From: Paenibacillus thermotolerans
GTDB lineage: Bacteria; Bacillota; Bacilli; Paenibacillales; YIM-B00363
Length of the DNA stretch: 64,000 nt
NCBI RefSeq assembly: GCF_028745515.1
Contig: NZ_JAQZSG010000016.1
Coordinates: 1 to 64,000 of the forward strand
Reading direction: 5' to 3'
The position numbers and the translations under genes are program-made. Position 1 is the first letter of the stretch. The number at the start of each line of letters is the position of its first letter. The notes under the pieces were generated by a model that was given only the letters and a program-made list of their open reading frames with translations, made no database searches and was not told where the DNA came from. Positions 26,397 through 35,209 of the stretch are shown one piece after another.

Positions 26397-26816
26397 TCAA
26401 ATCCCTTCCATTCCGTTTAGTTTTTCCATGACGATATATTCCTTCCCGCCCTTGACGAAAGTACAATCCGTCTCTTGCAAGCCGAATTTTCGGTAGAAAT
26501 CCGCTTTTTCTTTTCTTGCGTTGCAGAAAATCCGCTTTACGCCCGCTCGTTCGGCCGCCTCCAGCACATGGTGCAGCAGCCGGCTCCCATATCCTTTCCC
26601 CTGCAAGGCTTGTACAGTTGCAAATTTTCGAAACTGAGCTTCCTCGCCATCCACGAACAGTGACACGACCGAAGCAAGCCGCTCCCCGATAAATAGCCCA
26701 TAATGCGCGCCTTTGTCGTCATCCTGTAATTTTACATAATCTATATCCCGCTCCGGCCACATCACTTCGTGTCTGATTTCCCAAGCTTGTTCTTTGTCGA
26801 TCGTTCTGATTTCCAC
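26397..26816 (-). CDS. GNAT-family N-acetyltransferase
   Basis: A ~139-residue GNAT domain. The acetyl-CoA pyrophosphate loop is VQALQGKGYGSRLLHHVL, followed by FCNARKEKADFYRKFGLQE. GAGGTG is 6 bases before the GTG at 26816 and overlaps an earlier possible start, so 26816 is chosen, giving MEIRTIDKEQ. The acceptor is unknown. Just upstream of alaX (4-base gap), perhaps linked to amino-acid or tRNA quality control. Confidence 0.85.
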   Translation of the reverse strand: MEIRTIDKEQAWEIRHEVMWPERDIDYVKLQDDDKGAHYGLFIGERLASVVSLFVDGEEAQFRKFATVQALQGKGYGSRLLHHVLEAAERAGVKRIFCNARKEKADFYRKFGLQETDCTFVKGGKEYIVMEKLNGMEGI

Positions 26817-26970
26817 AGCCTGCACCTCAATTTAAAAAACCCTGCCTTAAAAATAACGAACCGCGGGCTGAATTGCAAAGGATTCGATTTAATAGAAAGC
26901 AGATGCAAGAATCATATTTTCTGTTACAATGGAGGGAACATTTACCAAAATAAAACAAAGAGGCGAAACG

Positions 26971-27996
26971 ATGAGCTTAATCCAAGTGGAGGCATTGACG
27001 AAAACATTCAAGCAGCCGATTAAGGATCCCGGTTTAGCCGGTGCGGTAAAGCACTTGTTCACCCAAAAATATAAAGAAAAGATCGCGGTGAACGGAATTG
27101 ATCTTACGATTCATGAAGGGGAAACGGTCGCTTACGTCGGCCCGAACGGAGCCGGCAAATCAACGACCATAAAAATGCTGACTGGCGTATTGGTGCCCAC
27201 CTCCGGAAAGGTGGTCGTCGACGGGCTCGTTCCGAGCGAGAAACGCATCCAGAACGCCAAGAAGATCGGCGTCGTATTCGGGCAGCGCACGCAGCTTTGG
27301 TGGGACTTGCCGCTCACCGAGTCATTCTCGCTGCTGAAAGACATATACGAGATTCCGCAGCACGTTTACAAAGAAAATATGGATCGCTTCGTCGAGCTGC
27401 TCGGCATGGAAGATTTCCTTCACTTGTCCGCCCGAAAAATATCGCTCGGCCAGCGGATGCGCGCCGATCTGGCCGCGGCGTTGCTCCATAATCCGAAGAT
27501 CGTTTATTTGGACGAGCCTACGATCGGTCTCGATATTGCCGTGAAGGAACGAATCCGCACGTTTATCAAGCAATTGAACAAGGAGCAGGGTACGACCGTC
27601 ATGCTGACGACCCATGATTTGGAGGACATCGAGGACATTTGCCGGCGTTTAGTCATCATCGATCAAGGACGCATCATCTACGACGGGGAATTGCAGGCGG
27701 TGAAAGATTTGTTCGCAAGGGATCGGACGATACATTTCCAGGTCGAGCATCCGATTCCGAATCTTCATAGCATTGTCGAACAGCTGCACGGGGTAAGTTT
27801 GGAGCAAGAAGAGGGGAACGCATTCTCTATTCGGTTCAACCGGTTTCAAATTTCCGCCGGCGAGGTGGCAGGGCACATCATGAAGCACGGCAGCGTCAGC
27901 GATTTTCGCATTGATGAGCCCAAGATCGAACACGTCATCCGCAAGGTGTATTCCGGCGAGCTTGAGCTCGGAAGTCCGGAGGAGAAGGGAGCATAG
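26971..27996 (+). CDS. ABC exporter ATPase, COG4586 type
   Basis: A 341-residue ATPase. Walker A GPNGAGKST at 57-65, a Q-loop region with GVVFGQRTQLWWDLP that marks this subfamily, signature ISLGQRMRADLA, Walker B KIVYLDEPTIGLD and switch TTHDLEDIE. A C-terminal ~90-residue extension follows. The ATG at 26971 has GAGGCG at 5 bases; 14 earlier codons in frame are unlikely. It heads a three-gene operon with two six-TM permeases, the set-up of daunorubicin/viologen-type exporters. Cargo unknown. Confidence 0.9.
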   Translation: MSLIQVEALTKTFKQPIKDPGLAGAVKHLFTQKYKEKIAVNGIDLTIHEGETVAYVGPNGAGKSTTIKMLTGVLVPTSGKVVVDGLVPSEKRIQNAKKIGVVFGQRTQLWWDLPLTESFSLLKDIYEIPQHVYKENMDRFVELLGMEDFLHLSARKISLGQRMRADLAAALLHNPKIVYLDEPTIGLDIAVKERIRTFIKQLNKEQGTTVMLTTHDLEDIEDICRRLVIIDQGRIIYDGELQAVKDLFARDRTIHFQVEHPIPNLHSIVEQLHGVSLEQEEGNAFSIRFNRFQISAGEVAGHIMKHGSVSDFRIDEPKIEHVIRKVYSGELELGSPEEKGA

Positions 27997-27998
27997 CG

Positions 27999-28796
27999 GT
28001 GATCAAGAAGAAGTACGTATCCATTGCCAAAAATACGATGCAGCACACGCTTGCCTACCGCTCCACGTACTTTATCAGCCTGCTCGGGAGCTTTATTTTC
28101 ATCTTCTCGATGCTTTACTTATGGAAGGCGATTTTTTCCGGCCGGGAGCAGTTGTCGGGCTTTACTTGGGAGCAGATGAAAGTCTACTTATTGATAACAT
28201 TTCTGACCAATTCTCTGATCTCATGGTATTCGGAAACGAAAATCTCCAGAAAAATTGTAAGCGGAGACGTAGTCATGGACTTATTAAAGCCGGTCGATTT
28301 CCAGAAAGCGCGCATAGCGGAAACGGTAGGCTCCAGCCTCTTGGAAGGCGGAATCGCGGCCGTCATGATCGCAGTCATTCTGTTTTTCACGCAAGGCTTC
28401 ATGCTGCCGCCCTCCGCCGGTTCCGGCATTTTATTTCTCATCAGTCTGGGTGCGTCCCTGCTCATCAAATTCGGAATCATCTACTTGGCGAGCCTGACCT
28501 GCTTCTGGAGCTCGAACGGCATCGGAATCGCTTGGACGAGAGCGGCGCTCACTAATTTTTTCTCCGGAGCGCTCGTTCCGATCCCCTTCTTTCCGAACTG
28601 GCTGCAGACAATCGCTTATGGGCTGCCTTTTCAAGGGATCGTGCATATCCCTGCTTCCATATACCTCGGTAAAGTAACCGAGGCACAATTGCTCCAAAGC
28701 TTGGCGCTTCAACTGTTTTGGGTAATTGCACTTTGGACGCTGGGCATACCGATGTGGAAATGGGCGGTCCGGCAAGTGACGATTCACGGCGGATAG
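27999..28796 (+). CDS. ABC-2 family permease subunit 1
   Basis: A 265-residue protein with about six membrane helices and the N-terminal pattern KYVSIAKNTMQHTLAYR before the first helix, typical of COG4587/COG3694-type permeases. A central WYSETKISRKIVSGDVVMDLLKPVD segment (in part: KIVSGDVVMDLLKPVD) is the conserved cytoplasmic loop. Start is GTG, two bases after the ATPase stop, preceded by GGAGAAGGGA. It should pair with the next gene as a heterodimer. Confidence 0.8.
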   Translation: MIKKKYVSIAKNTMQHTLAYRSTYFISLLGSFIFIFSMLYLWKAIFSGREQLSGFTWEQMKVYLLITFLTNSLISWYSETKISRKIVSGDVVMDLLKPVDFQKARIAETVGSSLLEGGIAAVMIAVILFFTQGFMLPPSAGSGILFLISLGASLLIKFGIIYLASLTCFWSSNGIGIAWTRAALTNFFSGALVPIPFFPNWLQTIAYGLPFQGIVHIPASIYLGKVTEAQLLQSLALQLFWVIALWTLGIPMWKWAVRQVTIHGG

Positions 28797-28808
28797 GGGG
28801 ATGTTTCT

Positions 28809-29606
28809 ATGAGACCGGTAAGACTCGTATACGTATATTTCCGCCTGATGAGTCAGCATTTGAAGTCGATACTCGAATATCAGGCCGATTTTCTAATTAC
28901 TTTAGTCGCGGCGTTGCTTACGCAGCTGCTGGGCTTTGTGTTTTTATGGGTCGTCTATCAGCGCATCCCGGAAATCAACGGCTGGAGCTTTTGGGAGGTT
29001 GCCTTCATTTATGCGACGATCTTTTTTACCGAGGGCTTTTCCTCCTTGTTCTTTAACGGAATGTGGCACTTGGGCACGTTAGTCAACAGAGGCGGATTGG
29101 ATCGGTATTTGGTAAGGCCGATGCCGGCCGCTCTACAAGTATTAACGACCGAATTCGGCATTGGCGGGGTCGGAAACTTAGTATTAGGCGGTATAATTAT
29201 TTTCCAAGCGCTGCAGCATATACAAACCGAATGGACTTTATCCAAAATAGTGATTGCGGCGGTCTTGATTTTTTCGGGCATGGTCATACGGGTGAGCGTT
29301 ATTTTCGCCGCATGCTGCCAAGTATTTTGGACCGGGAGCAGCAACACCTCATTTCCTCATATGGTCCATACGTTATCCGATTTTGCCAAGTACCCGATTA
29401 CGATCTACAATCTCGGGGTGCAGGCGCTGGTCACCGTGATCGTTCCGTATGCGTTCATCAGCTTTTTTCCGGCGTCGTATATTATAGGCAAAGCGGATTG
29501 GGCCGTATGGGGACTGCTGTCTCCCCTTGTAGCCATATATACTGCGGCGGCTGCTTTATGGATTTTTCGAACAGGCATCCGCCGATACGAAAGCTCTGGT
29601 AATTAA
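28809..29606 (+). CDS. ABC-2 family permease subunit 2
   Basis: A 265-residue paralog of the preceding permease, with six predicted helices and the matching cytoplasmic loop VNRGGLDRYLVRPMPAALQ. GGGGGATG lies 5 bases before the ATG; the gap to the upstream gene is 12 bases. Together with the ATPase it should form a complete exporter. No regulator gene is adjacent. Confidence 0.8.
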   Translation: MRPVRLVYVYFRLMSQHLKSILEYQADFLITLVAALLTQLLGFVFLWVVYQRIPEINGWSFWEVAFIYATIFFTEGFSSLFFNGMWHLGTLVNRGGLDRYLVRPMPAALQVLTTEFGIGGVGNLVLGGIIIFQALQHIQTEWTLSKIVIAAVLIFSGMVIRVSVIFAACCQVFWTGSSNTSFPHMVHTLSDFAKYPITIYNLGVQALVTVIVPYAFISFFPASYIIGKADWAVWGLLSPLVAIYTAAAALWIFRTGIRRYESSGN

Positions 29607-29675
29607 CGTTTGGTTCGGCGACAATTTGAGCAGGCAGGGGGGCAGGCGGTCAAGGTTGTGCAGAGGTTTGTCAGC

Positions 29676-29808
29676 GAGATTGACAAATTAATCCGTGTCG
29701 GCTGACTAATTTGTCAATCTCAGCGACAACCGCTTCCACTAGTCAATCAAATTGACTATTTTGTCTCTTTACGCTGACTAATTTGTCAATATGACTGACA
29801 TTTCCGCG
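29676..29808. repeat. Cluster of TTGTCAAT dyads
   Basis: A perfect 15-bp inverted repeat, GAGATTGACAAATTA (29676-29690) and TAATTTGTCAATCTC (29707-29721), is followed by TAGTCAATcaaATTGACTA (29740-29758). The 18-mer GCTGACTAATTTGTCAAT occurs twice (29701 and 29773). It lies between convergent genes, 70 bases after the exporter stop. It may act as termination or as a protein-binding array; no ORF is present. Confidence 0.8.
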
Positions 29809-29860
29809 AAGCATCCGGAGTTAAGGTGATAAGGGAGCTGAAACACCCGGAAATTAATGT

Positions 29861-29902
29861 AAAAAAGCGTATAACGCCACAAATAGGCGCTATACGCTTT
29901 TT
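29861..29902. terminator. Bidirectional terminator after ectD
   Basis: GCGTATAACGCC and GGCGCTATACGC form a 12-bp stem (one mismatch) with A6 on one side and T5 on the other, so it works in both directions. It ends the ectoine operon on the minus strand, 7 bases beyond the ectD stop. Confidence 0.85.
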
Positions 29903-29908
29903 CGATGG

Positions 29909-30790
29909 TTACTCCCTCGCAGCGATATGCTCCGGCCGGGGCTGCAATCCGGAAAACGGCGCGTTCAACCGGTTCTCGACACTGTTAAATACGATAAATA
30001 CGTTGCTGCGGGGAAACGGCGTAATGTTGCTGTTCGAGCCGTGCATAATGTTGCAGTCGAAAAACACGATCGACCCCGCCTTCCCGGCAGGCTGCTCAAT
30101 GCCGCCGCGATTGACGAGCCACGTCAAGCTCTCTTGGTCGGGCACGCCGAATTGCTGCCGCCGCAGTGACGTTTCGTAGTTTTTCTCGGGCGTCCTCCCG
30201 ACACAGGCTACATAATGCCGATGGGAGCCCGGAATTACCATCAAGGGGCCGTTAAACGGGTAATTATCGCTCAGTGCAATGGAGCAGCTAAGCGCTCTCA
30301 TCCGCGGCATGCCGTCTTCGACGTGCCACGTCTCGAAATCGGAGTGCCATTGAAACTCCTTGCCCTGGAAACCCGGTTTAAAGTTAATGCGGGACTGGTG
30401 TACGTACACTTCGCTTCCTAATATTTGCTTCACCGCCGCTTGCAGCTTCGGATGCAAGGACAAGGATCGAAACACCTCGTTGTCCCGATGCACCGCAAAT
30501 ATGGACCGCACCTCGTCGCCTTCCGGCTCTAGAATGACCTCCGCTCTTCGCTCGCCTCTGCCGGCTTCCAGCAACCTGCCCATCTCCAATTGAAGCGTTT
30601 CAACCTCAAGCGGGGTAAAAAAGCGTTCCATAAACAAGTACCCGTTCCGGTCATAAGCTGCTATATGTTCTTTCGAAAGCGGACCGCTGTAATCATTCGG
30701 ATACACGACCGGATCCAGACGATCCGATATGTGCGGTTGATCGGCTACTCTGGACGGGTAAGCATCAATCATCGTTTCGTTAAGCGTCAT
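29909..30790 (-). CDS. ectD: Ectoine 5-hydroxylase
   Basis: A 293-residue Fe(II)/2-oxoglutarate oxygenase that turns ectoine into 5-hydroxyectoine, a compatible solute. The diagnostic stretch runs FQWHSDFETWHVEDGMP, with H and D iron ligands in WHSD and the third His in FDCNIMHGSNSN; the 2-oxoglutarate Arg is in PFPRSNVFIVFN. Length fits the family (about 300). GGAAGGAG precedes the ATG at 30790; an in-frame start 9 codons earlier is less well placed. It is the last gene of the ehu-ect operon, 26 bases after ectC. Confidence 0.95.
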   Translation of the reverse strand: MTLNETMIDAYPSRVADQPHISDRLDPVVYPNDYSGPLSKEHIAAYDRNGYLFMERFFTPLEVETLQLEMGRLLEAGRGERRAEVILEPEGDEVRSIFAVHRDNEVFRSLSLHPKLQAAVKQILGSEVYVHQSRINFKPGFQGKEFQWHSDFETWHVEDGMPRMRALSCSIALSDNYPFNGPLMVIPGSHRHYVACVGRTPEKNYETSLRRQQFGVPDQESLTWLVNRGGIEQPAGKAGSIVFFDCNIMHGSNSNITPFPRSNVFIVFNSVENRLNAPFSGLQPRPEHIAARE

Positions 30791-30816
30791 AACTATCGAT
30801 CTCCTTCCTAGAAGCA

Positions 30817-31200
30817 TTATGTTAACAACGGATAAACGCCCTCTCGATCATGCGTTTCTTGTCCGGTGCAAGGCGGATTAAATACACACACCACCCGGAG
30901 ATCGCGTTTGACTTCCATGCGGTGCCGGTCATGCTCGTTCAGCAAATACATCGTCCCCGGCGTAATGAAGTGCCGCTCGCCTGTTTTTAAGTCCGTCAGC
31001 ACGCCTTCGCCTTCAATGCAGTACACTGCTTCAATGTGATGTTTGTACCACATATCCGTCACCGTACCCGCGTACATTACCGTATCGTGGAGGGAAAATC
31101 CGACTTCGTCGTCCTTCAGAATGAGCCGGCGGCTTTCCCATGTTTCCGCCTTCACATCGCGATCGGTGCCTTGAATTGTCTCCAGATTTCTTACGATCAT
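30817..31200 (-). CDS. ectC: Ectoine synthase
   Basis: A 127-residue cupin that cyclises N-gamma-acetyl-L-2,4-diaminobutyrate to ectoine. Recognisable segments are [20 protein letters not shown] (in part), [13 protein letters not shown] with the iron-ligand Glu and Tyr, and [21 protein letters not shown]. The ATG overlaps the ectB stop in an ATGA arrangement, so the two are translationally coupled. Full-length and intact. Confidence 0.95.
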   Translation of the reverse strand: MIVRNLETIQGTDRDVKAETWESRRLILKDDEVGFSLHDTVMYAGTVTDMWYKHHIEAVYCIEGEGVLTDLKTGERHFITPGTMYLLNEHDRHRMEVKRDLRVVCVFNPPCTGQETHDREGVYPLLT

Positions 31201-32501
31201 GATTTTCTCTCCCTTCGATTTGCCAATGCGGCCTCTACAGCCGCATCGATTCGTTCAAAGCCTTGATTCAGCCCGGTTTCGTCGATGATCAGCGGCGGAA
31301 GCAGCTTAAACACCTCGTCGCTCGGACCCGACGTTTCCATAATGAGGCCCCGCTTAAACGCTTCCCGGCATATATCCGATGCGAGCCCCTCCGGACCGCA
31401 GGCGATCCCTTGAATCAATCCCCTCCCCCGAAGCTCTCCTTGCAGCCCAGGGTATTTCGTTAATAAGTGAAATAAGAAGTGCGTGATCACATCTGCTTTG
31501 CGAAGCGTCCCCTTCTCGAACGAACCGTCCTTCCAATATTCCAAAGCGGCCGCAGCCGTAACAAAAGCCAAGTTGTTGCCTCGAAACGTGCCGTTATGCT
31601 CTCCCGGCGCCCACCGGTCATATTCGGGCTTAATCAGCGTCAGCGCCAGCGGCAAGCCGTAGCCGCCGATCGATTTGGACAGGCACACAATATCCGGATG
31701 AATTCCCGCAGGCTCGAAGCTGAAGAAAGGGCCTGTTCTGCCGCACCCGACCTGAACATCGTCGACGATAAGCAGCATGCCGAACTTTCGGCAGATCGCT
31801 TCAATTTTCCGAAGCCACTGGAACGAAGCGGTGTTTAAGCCTCCTTCGCCTTGAACCGTCTCCACGATGACGGCTGCCGGAGCTTCGACGCCGCTGCCGC
31901 CGTCTTCGATCATTCGCTCGATATAATCGGCCGTATCCGCCTCCAGCCCGAAATAGTTGTCAAACGGCATCGTAATCGTATGGTTAAGCGGAACGCCCGC
32001 ACCGCTTCGCTTAAACCCGTTCCCGGTTACCGCCAAAGCTCCCAGCGTCATACCGTGGAACCCGTTCGTGAAGCTTAGGACGGTTTGTCTGCCGGTTACC
32101 TTCCTCGCGAGCTTCAACGCGCTCTCGACCGAATTCGTGCCCGTCGGCCCCGGAAACATTACCTTATAAGTAAGCTTCCTCGGCTTCAGGATTACCTTCT
32201 CGAACGCTTCGAGCAGCCGGCTCTTCGCCTCCGTCGCCATATCCAAACTATGGGTGATACCGTCCTCCGCAATATATCGGATCAGCTTCTCTTTCAATTC
32301 AGGGTTGTTATGACCGTAATTTAACGTACCGGCGCCGGCAAAAAAGTCGATATACTCTTTGCCGTTAACGTCCAGCATTTTGTAACCGCTAGCTTTGGTG
32401 AATAGGGTAGGAAAGCTTCTGCAGTAGCTTCGAACCTCGGATTCCATCCGGTCAAAAACGGATAAATAAGATTCGGCAACCGCCGTCGATTGTAAACTCA
32501 T
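31197..32501 (-). CDS. ectB: Diaminobutyrate-2-oxoglutarate transaminase
   Basis: A 434-residue class III PLP aminotransferase that makes L-2,4-diaminobutyrate from aspartate semialdehyde and glutamate. The PLP Asp is in [15 protein letters not shown] and the Schiff-base Lys in [30 protein letters not shown] near residue 55 is typical of EctB. GAGGAGGAAACGAGC precedes the ATG. It sits 27 bases after ectA. Same substrate-binding layout as GABA aminotransferases, but the operon makes the call secure. Confidence 0.95.
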   Translation of the reverse strand: MSLQSTAVAESYLSVFDRMESEVRSYCRSFPTLFTKASGYKMLDVNGKEYIDFFAGAGTLNYGHNNPELKEKLIRYIAEDGITHSLDMATEAKSRLLEAFEKVILKPRKLTYKVMFPGPTGTNSVESALKLARKVTGRQTVLSFTNGFHGMTLGALAVTGNGFKRSGAGVPLNHTITMPFDNYFGLEADTADYIERMIEDGGSGVEAPAAVIVETVQGEGGLNTASFQWLRKIEAICRKFGMLLIVDDVQVGCGRTGPFFSFEPAGIHPDIVCLSKSIGGYGLPLALTLIKPEYDRWAPGEHNGTFRGNNLAFVTAAAALEYWKDGSFEKGTLRKADVITHFLFHLLTKYPGLQGELRGRGLIQGIACGPEGLASDICREAFKRGLIMETSGPSDEVFKLLPPLIIDETGLNQGFERIDAAVEAALANRRERKS

Positions 32502-32528
32502 GCTCGTTTCCTCCTCTATCGATTTTTC

Positions 32529-33026
32529 TTATCTCATCGGGCCGATTTGAAACAGCATCTCATCCTCGTGCGCGCCTTCCGGAAACAGCTGTGACGTAAA
32601 GCATTCCGTAATCTCGCAGACCGCTTTCCGCTCCCGCGCCAAGCGGAGGAATAGCTGCTGCGACGCCGCGTTAGAAGGCGAAATCGTCGTTTCGATATAT
32701 CGGATGTCGGCATGCTCCGGCCGATTCAGGACATGTTCGAGCAGCGCCCGACCCACCCCGCGCCCTCTCGCTTGCTCCTCCACCGCGATTTGCCACACGA
32801 ACCAAGTATCCTTCCTTGCCGGATGGCGAAACCCGGTTACAAAACCGACCGGCTCTCCGTCGAATTCGGCGACGGCGCAAGTGTCGTGGAAATATTTGCC
32901 CAGCAACAAGTAACTGTAAGGCGAATTGACGTCAAGCTTCTCGGAATTACGGACGATTTCCCAAATTCGTCCTCCGTCCGTCTTATTAGGCTTCCTGATC
33001 GTAAGCGCCGGCTTTTCGTCCGCCAT
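32529..33026 (-). CDS. ectA: L-2,4-diaminobutyrate N-gamma-acetyltransferase
   Basis: A 165-residue GNAT enzyme, second step of ectoine synthesis. LNVNSPYSYLLL-like DVNSPYSYLLLGKYFHDT (in part: NSPYSYLLLGKYF) is characteristic of EctA, and the acetyl-CoA loop is EEQARGRGVGRALLEHVL. The ATG at 33026 overlaps the ehuA stop as TGATG, coupling uptake to synthesis genes; a GTG one codon earlier is also possible. Confidence 0.93.
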   Translation of the reverse strand: MADEKPALTIRKPNKTDGGRIWEIVRNSEKLDVNSPYSYLLLGKYFHDTCAVAEFDGEPVGFVTGFRHPARKDTWFVWQIAVEEQARGRGVGRALLEHVLNRPEHADIRYIETTISPSNAASQQLFLRLARERKAVCEITECFTSQLFPEGAHEDEMLFQIGPMR

Positions 33027-33856
33027 CACAGCTCGGTCCCCCGGAACCTGGATAGGAAAGTTTGCAGCCGCTCGCTTTGGGGATTGTCGAACAACAGCTT
33101 CGGAGGGCCTTGCTCGACGATGTTACCTTCGTCGAAAAATACGACCCGGTCCGCGATATCGCGGGCAAACGCCATTTCATGCGTAATGAGCAGCATGGCC
33201 ATGTCCCCTTCCTTAGCGATATCGCGAATGACTCCCAATACTTCGCCTACCAGCTCCGGATCCAGCGCTGAGGTCGGCTCGTCGAACAGCATGATTTTCG
33301 GCCGCATGACCAGTGCTCTTGCAATCGCCACCCTCTGCTTCTGGCCGCCGGACAGCTGGGCCGGATAAGCGTCCACTTTATCGGCCAGCCCGACCTTACC
33401 CAGCATCTCGATCGAGCGTTCCCGCGCTTCGTGCTTCGATAATCCGAGCACCCGTACCGGGGCTTCCATACAGTTGCGCAGTATCGTCATGTGAGGAAAC
33501 AGGTTGAAATGCTGAAACACCATTCCGATTTTGCCCCTCACCCGGTGAAGATGCCTTTCGCCCGCCCGGACCGGCTTGCCGCGCTTCATTTCATGCCACA
33601 GCTGTTCTCCATCCACTTCAATCGTGCCGTCCGTCGGCTCTTCCAGCGTCATGAGCAACCGCGCAATCGTCGTCTTGCCGGAGCCGCTCGGCCCGATGAC
33701 CGCAACCTTCTCTCCGGGAAAAATATCGAGGTCGATCCCCTTCAGTACCTGCAAGTCCCCGAAACTTTTGTGAATATTCCGATATTTTACGATAGGCTCC
33801 GCCATTATGATTCGTTCCTGTTCCGGCTGCGAACTCATAGAGATCATAGAGCTCAT
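33026..33856 (-). CDS. ehuA: Ectoine/hydroxyectoine ABC importer ATPase
   Basis: A ~276-residue polar amino-acid-type ATPase. Walker A GPSGSGKTT, signature LSGGQKQRVAIARAL, Walker B IMLFDEPTSALDPE. GGAGGTG is 6 bases before the ATG at 33856; the first ~17 residues are a Met/Ser-rich tail before AEPIVKYRNIHKSFG, and a second ATG there is possible. Fourth gene of the operon, overlapping neither its function nor its motif set with the drug exporters. It energises EhuC/D for solute uptake. Confidence 0.9.
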   Translation of the reverse strand: MSSMISMSSQPEQERIIMAEPIVKYRNIHKSFGDLQVLKGIDLDIFPGEKVAVIGPSGSGKTTIARLLMTLEEPTDGTIEVDGEQLWHEMKRGKPVRAGERHLHRVRGKIGMVFQHFNLFPHMTILRNCMEAPVRVLGLSKHEARERSIEMLGKVGLADKVDAYPAQLSGGQKQRVAIARALVMRPKIMLFDEPTSALDPELVGEVLGVIRDIAKEGDMAMLLITHEMAFARDIADRVVFFDEGNIVEQGPPKLLFDNPQSERLQTFLSRFRGTEL

Positions 33857-33861
33857 GGAAC

Positions 33862-34521
33862 TCACCTCCGGTTCAATTTTCTTTCCAATGTATGAATGAG
33901 CATGGCCGACGGGAGGCTTAACGCTAAGAAGATTACCCCGACCATCGTGACCGCTTCGATATAGCGAAAGTGAGACGATCCGTACAGCTTCGCCTGAAGG
34001 AGCATTTCAGGCAGCGCGATCGCGATTAAAAACGGAGTTTCCTTAAACATCGTAATGAGGTAATTGCCGAGCACCGGGATGACCGGCGGGACGGCCTGGG
34101 GCAACACGATCCGCGTCCACGTTTGAGCTTTCGAGAAGTTCAACGCGCGCGCCGCCTCCCATTGTCCCTTCGGAATGTTTTCGATGCCCGCCCTGTACAC
34201 TTCCGACAAATAAGTGCTGTAATGTATGCCGAGCGCCGTTATTCCGGCTGCGAACGTTCCGAGCGTAATCCCCCACTCCGGCAATACGTAATAAATGAAG
34301 AAGGCTTGCACAAGCAAGGGCGTACATCGGATAAAATCAATCACGAACCCGGTCGGCTTAGTGATCCACACCAGCTTTGACCTTCTCAGCAGAGCAAACA
34401 ATAATCCTACAAATAGCGCCACGAAAAATCCGACCGCCGTAGCCGCCACCGTTGTCTTGGCCCCTTCGAGCAGAAGGGGAAAAACCTCTGCGACGACATC
34501 CCATTTCCATTTTTCCGCCAT
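33862..34521 (-). CDS. ehuD: Ectoine/hydroxyectoine importer permease
   Basis: A 219-residue polar amino-acid permease with five helices. The EAA loop, which docks on the ATPase, reads GQWEAARALNFSKAQTWTRIVLPQA in the C-terminal half. GGAGGTAAACGGAG precedes the ATG. It lies between ehuC and ehuA with gaps of 6 and 5 bases. Assigned to EhuD by order and by pairing with a second permease. Confidence 0.88.
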   Translation of the reverse strand: MAEKWKWDVVAEVFPLLLEGAKTTVAATAVGFFVALFVGLLFALLRRSKLVWITKPTGFVIDFIRCTPLLVQAFFIYYVLPEWGITLGTFAAGITALGIHYSTYLSEVYRAGIENIPKGQWEAARALNFSKAQTWTRIVLPQAVPPVIPVLGNYLITMFKETPFLIAIALPEMLLQAKLYGSSHFRYIEAVTMVGVIFLALSLPSAMLIHTLERKLNRR

Positions 34522-34527
34522 CTCCGT

Positions 34528-35178
34528 TTACCTCCCGACCGCCGCTTTTCGTTCGTACCAACGGACCAGCAGCAGCAGCGGATAAGAAATGACGAAATAC
34601 ATGACCAGCAGCAGGCTGAATATCTCCACAGTACGGTAAGTCGTGTTGTTCAATACGTTCGCTTGGAACGTTATATCCGCAAGCGTAATGAGCGAAACAA
34701 GCGATGTCGATTTCAGCAGCTCGATCAGCAAATTCCCGAAGGACGGAAGCATCATCCGAAAAGCTTGAGGCAAAATGATAAGCCGCAATCGTTGAAACGG
34801 CGAGAAATTGAGCGCTACCGACGCCTCCGTCTGCCCCTTCGGCACCGCTAGGATGGAGCTTCGCACAATTTCGGAGCCGTACGCGCCGTAATTCAGCCCG
34901 ATGGCAAGCATGCCCGCCAGAAAAGGAGGCATGATTTGCACATCGAGAAGGATCGGAAACGCGTAGAGAAACCAGAACATTTGGACCAGTAAAGAGGTGC
35001 CCCGGAATATTTCAACATAAACGTTGGTGGCCCACCGGAGCCAAGACCATTTGGCCATTCTGCCCAGCCCTGCAACGAATGCAATGCCGGCGGCCAGCGC
35101 CGCCGATGCGAGCAGCATTTGAACGGTAACCACCGCCCCCTTCAGCAATAACGGAAGCAGATCCAAAGGAGCAGGCAT
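34528..35178 (-). CDS. ehuC: Ectoine/hydroxyectoine importer permease
   Basis: A 216-residue permease of the same class as EhuD, with about five helices and the EAA loop PKGQTEASVALNFSPFQRLRLIILPQA (in part: GQTEASVALNFSPFQRLR). FRGTSLLVQMFW is the usual helix-2 motif. AAGGAG precedes the ATG by about 11 bases. The stop is 6 bases before ehuD. Together with EhuD it forms the heterodimeric channel. Confidence 0.88.
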   Translation of the reverse strand: MPAPLDLLPLLLKGAVVTVQMLLASAALAAGIAFVAGLGRMAKWSWLRWATNVYVEIFRGTSLLVQMFWFLYAFPILLDVQIMPPFLAGMLAIGLNYGAYGSEIVRSSILAVPKGQTEASVALNFSPFQRLRLIILPQAFRMMLPSFGNLLIELLKSTSLVSLITLADITFQANVLNNTTYRTVEIFSLLLVMYFVISYPLLLLVRWYERKAAVGR

Positions 35179-35209
35179 TCCTTATCCAACTCCTTTCCTC
35201 GTGATTTGC

